DNA of 64,000 nucleotides from Anthopleura xanthogrammica (Eukaryota; Cnidaria; Anthozoa; Actiniaria; Actiniidae): NCBI GenBank assembly GCA_964019055.1, contig OZ025220.1, positions 8,833,147 to 8,897,146 of the forward strand, read 5' to 3'. Shown piece by piece: positions 55,990 to 64,000 of this stretch (position 1 is its first letter; each line of letters starts with the position of its first letter). The notes under the pieces were generated by a model. It saw only the letters and a program-made list of their open reading frames with translations, ran no database searches and was not told where the DNA came from. The position numbers and the translations under genes were made by a program.

Positions 55990-56190
55990 TTTACCATCCA
56001 TTCATCTACCCATTCATTTTGTTATCTTTCGTTTTTCCTTTCTCTCTTTTTTTCTTCTTTTTTCTTTTCTTGCTTTCCTTCGTTCTTTCTTTCTGATTTC
56101 TCTTTCTCTCTTTCTCTCTTTTTCTTTTTTTTTTCTTTTTTCTTTCTTTCTTTCTTTTTCTTTCTTTCTTTCTTTCTTTCTGTCTGTCTG

Positions 56191-56230
<40 letters not shown>

Positions 56231-56300
56231 TTTATCCTTCTTCCTTCCTTCCTTCCTTCCTTCCTTTTCTTCTTCTTTTTTTCTCTATCATTGTCTCCCT
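55990..56300. repeat. Pyrimidine-rich (TTTC)n/(TTCC)n tract
   Basis: Nearly pure C/T on the plus strand with TTTC, TCTG and TTCC sub-blocks. Long Phe/Ser/Leu ORFs here are artefacts. Confidence 0.95.
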
Positions 56301-56394
56301 TTCATCCATGTATTTACACATTTAGTCATTCGTCCTCACTCTCCTCTCCTTTTTGTCCGATCCTCAGCATTTACTTCTATTTTAAGACGACCAC

Positions 56395-57860
56395 GAATAC
56401 AAAGAAAACCTTGATCAAATCAAATTAGGTTCAACACGTTCCACAGAACAACTCATGAGTCTATCTACTAGATAGAAGCTTCTTCAACCAATGCTTTTAT
56501 TCTTTGTATCGTGCGCACACTTTCAACTTTATTTAGAAGTTTTTGGCTGTTGTTTGATGATAACAAACATCTCGTACATGGGGGATTAACCTGCAAGCTC
56601 CGATAGATTGAATAAAAATATTGGTCGAAGAATCATCTATGTGCATTATGTCACCAACGTAACTTACAAGGCAACGCTAAACTTAACTTATGAGTCATTT
56701 TACAGTCTAGTATGCGCAGCTGTTTGCTTGCTTTTTTCCTTTAGACTTTTTTTCTTCTTCTCATACAAAGAAAAGCTTGATCAAATACAATTAAGCTAAA
56801 CACTTTCCAAAGAATTTATAAACAACTTATGAGTCATTTTACACGCATATTAGCAGCTGTTTGCGTGCTTTCTTTAATTCGTTTATTCTTCCTTTCGTTC
56901 TTTCTTCCTTCCTTTCCTTCTTTCTTTCCTTCTTTCTTTCCTTCTTTCTTTCCTTCTTTCCTTCCTTCCTTCCTTCTTTCTTTTCGTTCGTTCGTTCGTT
57001 CGTTCGTTCGTTCGTTCGTTCGTTCGTTCGTTCGTTCGTTCGTTCGTTCGTTCGTTCGTTCGTTCGTTCGTTCTTTTTCTTTCTTTCTTTCTTTTCTTCT
57101 TTCTTTCTTTCTTTCTTTTTTTCATTCTTTCGTTCTTTCTTCCTTTCCTTCTTTCTTCCTTTCCTTCTTTCTTTCTTTCTTTCTTTCGTTCTTTCTTTTT
57201 TTCTTTTCTTCTTTCTTTCGTTCGTTCTTTCTTTTTTCTTTTCTTCTTTCGTTCGTTCGTTCGTTCGTTCGTTCGTTCGTTCGTTCGTTCGTTCGTTCGT
57301 TCGTTCGTTCGTTCGTTCGTTCGTTCGTTCGTTCGTTCGTTCGTTCGTTCGTTCGTTCGTTCGTTCGTTCGTTCGTTCGTTCGTTCGTTCGTTCGTTCGT
57401 TCGTTCGTTCGTTCGTTCGTTCGTTCGTTCGTTCGTTCGTTCGTTCGTTCGTTCGTTCGTTCGTTCGTTCGTTCGTTCGTTCGTTCGTTCGTTCGTTCGT
57501 TCGTTCGTTCGTTCGTTCGTTCGTTCGTTCGTTCGTTCGTTCGTTCGTTCGTTCGTTCGTTCGTTCGTTCGTTCGTTCGTTCGTTCGTTCGTTCGTTCGT
57601 TCGTTCGTTCGTTCGTTCGTTCGTTCGTTCGTTCGTTCGTTCGTTCGTTCGTTCGTTCGTTCGTTCGTTCGTTCGTTCGTTCGTTCGTTCGTTCGTTCGT
57701 TCCTTCCTTCCTTCCTTCCTTCCTTCCTTCCTTCCTTATCAGTCATACAAAGAAAAGTTTGCTCAAATCCAATTAGGCTCAAAACTTTCAATAGAATTTA
57801 TTAACAAGCCATTTTACATGATTGTATATTCGCAGCTGTTTACGTGCTACGTTCAATTTA
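56395..57860. repeat. Tandem unit of about 125 bp carrying an expandable (TTYN)n tract
   Basis: Copies of ATACAAAGAAAAGCTTGATC...CAATTA, then TTATGAGTCATTTTACA, then GCAGCTGTTTGCGTGCTT occur at about 56,398, 56,760 and 57,745. In each case pyrimidine-rich sequence is associated, so the microsatellite is an internal part of a repeated unit. Confidence 0.75.
56983..57702. repeat. (TTCG)n microsatellite in two blocks
   Basis: A short block (about 56,983-57,073, roughly 23 units) and a long block with no interruptions noticed (about 57,247-57,702, roughly 114 units), separated by (TTTC)n. The long block is flanked by (TTCC)n. Frames on both strands are open (Phe-Val-Arg-Ser or Asn-Glu-Arg-Thr repeats) only because the unit lacks stops. 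Confidence 0.95.
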
Positions 57861-58016
57861 CGTTCAACTCGTTAAGGCCCTAATAATATTACCCGTTTTT
57901 TTACATGGAAGGCCATTGATCAGTCACACTAACAACAGGCCTATGCATAATCAATTTTACATTATACTCGAACAAGACATTTTATTTTCCTTTATAGGGC
58001 GTTGTCTTATCATGTG

Positions 58017-58370
58017 CTAATTACAAGCATTGGTGCACTGAAGTTTGTAGCTGCTAAGCTTCTCCATTTTCCCACCACATATGTAATACCTCTCATTAAA
58101 ATTTCCATAGATCTGAATCATATTTTTGGAACATTTGCTAAAGGTATTGTTTCTATCTTGCCCACAGTCGAACATTATACATCTATAAATGAAGCCAGGG
58201 TCACAGCAGTTCTTGCAGGTATTTCCATTGATGTGTAAGCAGTTTCGTTCGTAGTTCTTGGCTAGCTCTTCGCAAAGCAGTGGACACTTGAGTTCAATGA
58301 GAGAAATCGAAAATTTAGATAATGAAAGAACGAAGACCAGGAGCACAAATGACTTGTAAAGAAGAGCCAT
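58017..58370 (-). CDS. Gene G: secreted Cys-rich protein
   Basis: 117 aa. Signal peptide MALLYKSFVLLVFVLSLSKF, with cleavage near residue 23-25. The mature region has 12 cysteines (C29, C33, C44, C52, C55, C56, C64, C69, C80, C98, C112, C116), opening and closing with CxxxC pairs and with a CKNCC cluster. One NGNT and one NNTF are possible N-glycosylation sites. Acceptor TTTTTTCCTAG lies 9 nt before the ATG (exon 2 from 58,379). Donor GA/GTAAGT is at 58,888 and a TATA box at 58,979-58,986. AATAAA is at 57,981-57,986. The family is not recognised; it is an extracellular defence, venom or structural candidate. Confidence 0.8.
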   Translation of the reverse strand: MALLYKSFVLLVFVLSLSKFSISLIELKCPLLCEELAKNYERNCLHINGNTCKNCCDPGFIYRCIMFDCGQDRNNTFSKCSKNMIQIYGNFNERYYICGGKMEKLSSYKLQCTNACN

Positions 58371-58888
58371 TGATAGTTGCTAGGAAAAAATAAAAACACA
58401 AATAAAAACACAAATAATAGACTCAATCAGAGTTGTCTGTTGATATCCGGTTTCCTTTCTCTCAAAAGAATTTAATGTGCTTGGAGGAAAAAGAGCTACT
58501 TCGTGGGGTTTGCTAAAACCACTTTATTCTTATAACTTTTGGCGGTGATGGGCATCATTTATTGTTCAATTTAGCGTTGATGTTATATTTAAATTAACAC
58601 TGACGAAGACATGCCATTTTGTACGCTCTGATTATAGGCGATTATGCCTTAAAGCTACCTAAATGAAATTGTATTCAGGATGAAGAACCGAATTGGATAA
58701 TATTGATGACAGCGGTCAGTGAAAATATGGACGGTCAATATAATTTGAGGTAAAATTCACAATTGCATAGGGGGAACAAAAATGGTTTGAAAGAAAAATG
58801 AAAGGAATTGAATGAGGAAAGGTGGGAAAATGTAAGAGTGGAAAAAACTATAAGATGAAATATAAAAACAACGAAAAAACAAACTTAC

Positions 58889-58987
58889 TCACTTAAGCTC
58901 ACGAATAAATGCACGACACGTCGTTCCTTCAAGTAATAGACCCGAAACCAAACTGTCATTCCTAGTCAACCGTTTTTCTATTTATAG
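58889..58987 (-). promoter_or_regulatory. Promoter and 5'UTR exon of gene G
   Basis: CTATAAATAG on the minus strand at 58,978-58,987 is a strong TATA box. A first exon of about 60-70 nt would end GCTTAAGTGA/GTAAGT at 58,889. It is unrelated in sequence to the 34-51 kb cassettes but has the same architecture: short non-coding exon, 0.5-kb intron, acceptor just before the ATG. Confidence 0.7.
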
Positions 58988-59506
58988 ATTTTTCACATGC
59001 GCGCGCATTTGAAGTAGAATCTTCCGCTAGTCAACATATGTTCGTCGACACTAGAGAAAAACGCTTGCGCTTGCGTGCTATTCAGCTCTTTTTCCAAGAA
59101 TTTAGAAGAGTATTAGTGACTAAAAAAATAATGAGTATACTTTCGTGAGAATAAGATGCAGTATTAATAAAGACAATATGGTTTCAAGAATTGACTGAAC
59201 GTTTGGGCATTTTGTCTATTTGTTCAAACATATGTTTGAAAGTCAAATTCGAAGACGTTTTCGACTAATTTGCATATACGGGCTTAGAGCATGCAAACAA
59301 GTTTTTCAAGCAAGTCAAGCATATGTTCGTCTGGTTCATTTTAATAGAATAATTAGGGTACTCAGATGTGAAAAGATCCTCAGGAAAGCAATGATGTTTT
59401 TACCAAGGAAGATGTAAAATGCAATGAAGACTGCCTGCAGGTGACGGGAAGTTAATTCAGTGAGATGGTATGGAGGAGAGTGTGAGGAGAGGAGAGGAGA
59501 GGAGAG
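58988..59506. other. Intergenic, nothing recognised
   Basis: Mixed-composition sequence with a GCGCGCGCA-type patch near 59,000. A 65-codon plus-strand ORF at 59,220 has no signal peptide or recognisable motif and is probably chance. Confidence 0.5.
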
Positions 59507-59590
59507 GTTAGGTTAGGTTAGGTTAGAATGTACTTTATTGGCATGACCTTGCTGATTACAGGTATTGCTAAAGCATGTAACAGTAACTTA
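59507..59590 (-). mobile_element. Probable LINE 3' tail ending in (TAACC)n
   Basis: On the minus strand AATAAAGTACATTC is followed by four TAACC units (TTAGG on the plus strand) and then a GA/TC repeat. A polyadenylation-like signal followed by a short tandem repeat is typical of Rex/Babar-like LINE tails. Only the tail is present. Confidence 0.45.
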
Positions 59591-59786
<196 letters not shown>

Positions 59787-59948
59787 CTATCCATTTATCT
59801 CTTCCATGCATGCATGAACCCATCCATCCTTACATGCATCAATTCATCTTTGACAATTTCAAAAATAAACGTTGTTTAAAGCTTTTTAATGCTCAATTAT
59901 CGTTGAATATAATGAGTACAGTAATAAGTAACGCACGTTTTCTGTGCT

Positions 59949-60176
59949 CTAGCAATTTCTTTCGTTAAAACACTGCGTGAATAACCCATCTTGACCACAA
60001 ATAGCATCACAATTCTTTTCTTCCGTTCCCCAGCACTGCTTGTAACACTGAAGGGAGAGCCGATAGCACTCATCGAGACATTTATTTCCCACATTAAGAT
60101 AGCCAGCCCGAGTAAACGCTGGTAGGAACGCAGCCAGTGTTACACATAAGAAGAGGGAGAAGATCAAACACTTCAT
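59949..60176 (-). CDS. Gene H: secreted eight-Cys peptide
   Basis: 75 aa. Signal peptide MKCLIFSLFLCVTLAAFLPA, with cleavage near residue 24 (before GYLNVG). Mature cysteines: C33-x3-C37-x6-C44-x3-C48-x7-C56-x3-C60-x8-C69-x5-C75, ending in Cys. Three CxxxC pairs echo the framework of genes D, E and F, although the sequence and signal peptide differ. Acceptor TACTTCCATTGCAG lies 8 nt before the ATG, so there is again a 5'UTR intron; its first exon was not found. ATTAAA (59,885-59,890) is a possible polyadenylation signal. It could be an antimicrobial or venom-type peptide. No family is named with confidence. Confidence 0.8.
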   Translation of the reverse strand: MKCLIFSLFLCVTLAAFLPAFTRAGYLNVGNKCLDECYRLSLQCYKQCWGTEEKNCDAICGQDGLFTQCFNERNC

Positions 60177-60249
60177 GATTGAGTCTGCAATGGAAGTAAA
60201 ATATAAGTGAATACAGCATACATCAATCGACCTTATTTCTTAAGGTGTA

Positions 60250-60266
60250 ATAATAATAATAATGAT

Positions 60267-60302
<36 letters not shown>
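60250..60302. repeat. (AAT)n microsatellite
   Basis: Trinucleotide AAT repeat, interrupted once or twice, upstream of gene H and probably inside its 5'UTR intron. Confidence 0.9.
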
Positions 60303-60370
60303 TATAACGTCTTTATTTACCGAGGGATTACACAAAATAGTGCAAAAACACTAATAAACTTGTGGCCCTA

Positions 60371-60960
60371 ATGTTTCATTCTCTTGAGTATTATTTCTTT
60401 CTTTACTAGGAATGCTTTTCAGCTATGGTGCAATGTGTTCCCATTTCAGACCGTGTGTCATTCCCTTGAGTATTATTTCTCTCTTTACTAGGAATACTTT
60501 TCAGCTATGGTGCAATGTTTTCCCATTTCAGACCAATTGTCATTCCCTTTAGTATTATTTCTTTCTTTACTAGGAATGCTTTTCAGCTATGGTGCAATGT
60601 TTTCCCATTTAAGACCATGTGTCATTCCCTTGAGTATTATTTCTCTCTTTACTAGGAATGCTTTTCAGCTATGGTGCAATGTTTTCCCATTTCAGACCAA
60701 TTGTCATTCCCTTTAGTATTATTTCTTTCTTTACTAGGAATGCTTTTTATCTATGATGTAATGTTTTCCCATTTCAGACCATGTGTCATTCCCTTGGGTA
60801 TTATTTCTTTCTTTACTAGGAATACTTTTCAGCTATGGTGCAATGTTTTCCCATTTCAGACCATGTGTCATTCCCTTGAGTATTATATCTTTCTTTACTA
60901 GGAATACTTTTCAGCTAAGGTGCAATGTTCTCCCATTTCAGACCAATTGTTATTTCCTTT
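60371..60960. repeat. 82-bp minisatellite (about 7 copies)
   Basis: Unit contains TTACTAGGAATGCTTTTCAG, CTATGGTGCAATGTTTTCCC and ATTTCAGACCA, period 82. The reverse complement encodes a short segment homologous to the exon-like fragment at 29,296-29,397. Small ORFs across the units are by-products. Confidence 0.93.
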
Positions 60961-61089
60961 AGTAAACGAATCTATGTTAAAGGAACACGACGGTTTTAGA
61001 AAAACTCAAAAACGTTTATTGCCTAGTTATTATTTGTAAATGAGCCTAGTCGGTATTTTTTACATCCTTGTTATTTGATATCAACAAAT

Positions 61090-61286
61090 TAAGATGGCTC
61101 TATAGGGTTTTCTTGGCACGCTACCTTTCAACTTCATATCGAAAATGTGTGAACGCAAACAACTCACTGTGGAAAATAAAACTTTTAAAGGTTCTTAAGG
61201 AAAAGTGAATTGTTTGCGTCCACGCATTTGCGATCTTAAGTTGATTGAAAGGTAGCGTGCAGAGAAAACCCGATCGAGCCACCTTA
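61090..61286. mobile_element. Foldback MITE 'GCACGCTACCTTTCAA'
   Basis: Arms AAGATGGCTCTATAGGGTTT...GCACGCTACCTTTCAA and the inverse TTGAAAGGTAGCGTGC...GAGCCACCTTA. The central region also pairs (GAACGCAAACAA/TTGTTTGCGTCC). Confidence 0.85.
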
Positions 61287-62150
61287 AAAAAATACATAAC
61301 GTAGCAGCTTGTTTGTGACTTATACGATAATTACATGTGGAAACACAGATAAAATGAAAAGTTATAAAGGTATAAATGCAAGTACAGATTCATACTAATT
61401 ACTGAAGGCACATGCTTCCTCCGTAAATTTTTGGTAATTATTTTTTGGTAAGTTGTTTGTTTGTGTATGTTTTTTTTTTTTTTTTACTGTTTTACTTTTT
61501 CGTTTAATATTCTGAGCTGAGTATTGCGAACACACACGAAGGCTTATTACAATTAAACTCGCTAAGTCGTGACTAGTATATTATTATTATTATTATCATT
61601 ATAGGGGAATAACACCTGTTCTATTTTTAATTACAACGAACGACTTTTGATAGACATTGCGACCATTTTGTGGCCAGTATAACTGCAAAAAGCTTTAGAA
61701 AATCATGCGTTTAAGCATTTGATTTTCAAAAATATTTGGCGAAATGTTGGAATTCCTGACCATTATCTGAAAACCCGAGGTGTTTTCAAGGAGTTTAAGC
61801 AGAAGTGCTAACATCAATTCAAGAGCTTCTCAAACGTCTTTGAAAACTTAAATTTTTAAATTTTAAATTTTAAATTTTATATTTTAAATTTTTTAATTTT
61901 AAATTTTTTTAATTGATTAAAATTCAAGAAGTTGTCATAGAGTTTAAAGAGTATCACGAGACTTGTAATTATAAAGGTAATGTATGTGCCGTGTATGTAA
62001 TTCATGTGAAGTATGGTTAGTTTTCAGTTTTGGTGTGAATTATTGATGATTGATTCAATTAATCGAGTTGAATTGAGGAGGCTTTTTTTTTCAAATTTGA
62101 ATATTTTCAGCTTTTGTTGGCCAACAGAAGGAAAGGAACTAGAAAAGAAA
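61287..62150. other. AT-rich intergenic sequence, (AAATTTT)n tract
   Basis: A T-run lies at about 61,471-61,487 and an AAATTTT tandem tract at about 61,850-61,912. No gene was seen. Confidence 0.6.
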
Positions 62151-63360
62151 AACAGAGGAGAGGACAGGAGAGGAGAGGAGAGGAGAGGATAAATGAACAA
62201 GAAAACAAAGAAAGAAAGACGAAAAGAATGATGGAAAGAAACTAAGAAAAATAATAACGAACAAAAAAGACGAACAAAAGGGAACAAATAAAAAAGGATA
62301 AATGAATAGTTAAAGATAAGGAAAGAAAGAAAAAGGAAAAACTCTTTCAATATAGCAATACATGATAGTAACAAACAGTCATGTTAAAAGAAAAGAGAGG
62401 GAAAACCAATAATTATTGATTAAAAAAACACTATTCTAAACAGCATTTAGATACCTTATGTTTCACGTTTTGCACTTGAATTTGACTAGTGATGAATAAA
62501 GGTCCCCCGATCAGCTGTTTTCAGACGCAAACAAGAGTAATATCACAAGCACAATAGTTTATTTAGTCTATGATCCCTGCTTTTCTAGTCCTGGTTATTG
62601 GTTATCTATTTCCACACGTACGCAAATAATAGTCCATTTGCATCAAACAGTCACCTACTCATATATCATTTAGATAACGAATCAATCCACCCCAAGGTCC
62701 CTTGAGGAAGGCTTTCCTGGATGGCAAACAAATTTTAAATTGCTTCGCGTCTTGAAATCGGAAACATTTAATAAGGAAAAAAATAGTATTTTGGAAAAGG
62801 TTTTCGATATGGCATTAGTAACCCGTTAGAATTTTTTTTGCCCTCCAGTTACAATCACATAATTATGTAGTGCATAAAGCCTATATTCGACCGAAGGGGG
62901 AGGGGGAGGGGAGGGGAGGGTTGTCTATATTTGAATATGGGACGTCATGTGGTCGCGATAAATAAAAATGTCTTGATATTCAAATTTCGTTTATTTTCGT
63001 TCAGGAGCTGAGTACGCGATACGTTACCCATTTTGTCTCTCGTAGTATTTTTGAATCGAACGATACATTACAAATTCACCCTCCCCTCACTTGGAAAAAC
63101 ACACCGTATGATGCCATCCATTACATGGAAGGGTTAACTAATTGATGGTATCGATTATCAAGTTGTAAAGAATATATCCCCTATGAGCGATGGTTCGGTA
63201 GATTGTATAAAGACTGTGTCATTTTGATAAGGATATAGCGGAAGAAATATGATAGTTAAATAAAACCATTGGAAAGTGATAGGCAAATAAAGTATCATGC
63301 ATATAACTGTAATATGAATGCAGTAAACAGGAAAACCAGGCGAAGGATGATGCTAAATGA
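62151..63360. other. Purine-rich then unique sequence, G4 motif
   Basis: 62,156-62,190 is a short GGAGA repeat, followed by a GA-rich stretch to about 62,400. 62,896-62,920 has five G-runs of three or more separated by single A residues, a canonical G-quadruplex motif on the plus strand. No gene was recognised. Confidence 0.6.
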
Positions 63361-63362
63361 TG

Positions 63363-64000
63363 TTAAGAAAGAATGAATGAATGAAAGAATGAATGAAAGA
63401 AAGAATGAAAGAAAGAAAGAATGAAAGAAAGAAAGAATGAAAGAAAGAAAGAATGAAAGAAAGAAAGAAAGAATGAATGAAAGAAAGAATGAAAGAAAGA
63501 AAGAATGAAAGAAAGAAAGAATGAAAGAAAGAAAGAATGAAAGAAAGAAAGAATGAATGAAAGAAAGAATGAATGAAAGAAAGAATGAATGAAAGAAAGA
63601 ATGAATGAAAGAAAGAATGAATGAAAGAAAGAAAGAATGAATGAAAGAAAGAATGAATGAAAGAATGAATGAAAGAATGAAAGAAAGAAAGAAAGAATGA
63701 ATGAAAGAAAGAATGAATGAAAGAATGAAAGAAAGAATGAAAGAAAGAATGAAAGAAAGAATGAAAGAAAGAATGAATGAAAGAATGAATGAAAGAATGA
63801 ATGAAAGAATGAATGAAAGAATGAATGAAAGAATGAATGAAAGAATGAATGAAAGAATGAATGAAAGAATGAATGAAAGAATGAATGAAAGAATGAATGA
63901 AAGAATGAATGAAAGAATGAATGAAAGAATGAATGAAAGAATGAATGAAAGAATGAAAGAATGAATGAAAGAATGAATGAAAGAATGAATGAAAGAATGA
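63363..64000. repeat. (GAAT)n/(GAAA)n microsatellite to window end
   Basis: Mixed GAATGAAT and GAAAGAAA tetranucleotides, becoming a regular GAATGAATGAAA dodecamer after about 63,770. It continues past the window. The Met-Asn-Glu-Arg repeat ORF is an artefact. Confidence 0.95.

Noticed and set aside
55903..56428. Phe/Ser/Leu-rich ORFs of 140-157 codons
   Set aside because: Pyrimidine microsatellite; two overlapping frames have the same composition.
56829..57883. ORFs of 300-340 codons with Phe-Val-Arg-Ser or Asn-Glu-Arg-Thr repeats
   Set aside because: Pure tetranucleotide repeat with no stop codons in the unit; both strands are open for the same trivial reason.
59507..59527. TTAGG units as an interstitial telomere
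   Set aside because: Only about four units, directly after an AATAAAGTACATTC tail; better explained as a LINE 3' tail.
63701..63964. Met-Asn-Glu-Arg repeat ORF
   Set aside because: (GAAT)n/(GAAA)n microsatellite artefact.

Overview
This is an AT-rich, repeat-dense animal nuclear window, not a prokaryotic or organellar one. It has GT-AG introns, AATAAA-type polyadenylation signals, CR1/L2-type LINE debris, many foldback MITEs, long simple repeats and a mitochondrial carrier gene. The repeat style and the small secreted Cys-rich peptides suggest a marine invertebrate, most likely a cnidarian (coral or anemone). That assignment is inference.

Layout. (1) 1-24,084 is dominated by a 40-bp satellite in six arrays, about 465 units, with nested higher-order repeats (2,160, 1,400, 960, 640 and 240 bp). 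The arrays are separated by duplicated non-satellite blocks called A, B and C here. The last array is inverted. (2) 24,085-29,440 holds decayed repeats, a decayed tandem family of one exon-like module, MITEs and possible coding scraps. (3) 29,440-33,700 holds a two-exon SLC25A44-like carrier gene on the minus strand. Its intron contains nested transposons and its last codons have been amplified as a 124-bp minisatellite. (4) 34,600-55,600 is a cluster built on one recurring leader cassette: TATA-like promoter, short 5'UTR exon, conserved donor, and usually an intron filled with a 57-bp minisatellite. Seven cassettes are visible. Five precede small secreted-peptide genes (called A, B, D, E and F), one precedes a large unrelated secreted protein (X), and one is an orphan. 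A pseudogene (C) lacks a cassette. (5) 55,600-64,000 holds long tetranucleotide repeats, two more secreted Cys-rich genes (G and H) with the same 5'UTR-intron architecture, and more foldbacks and microsatellites.

How the genes relate. Peptides A, B, D, E and F share a nearly identical signal peptide but have very different mature regions: six-Cys with CxxxC pairs, two-Cys, or Pro/Thr-rich. Several end in possible C-terminal amidation signals. This pattern of constant promoter, UTR and signal with variable effector is typical of secreted defence, venom or signalling peptide families. No function can be proven from sequence. Protein X uses the same cassette and is probably one long secreted protein interrupted by two compensating frame shifts. 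The SLC25A44-like gene looks like an unrelated housekeeping neighbour.
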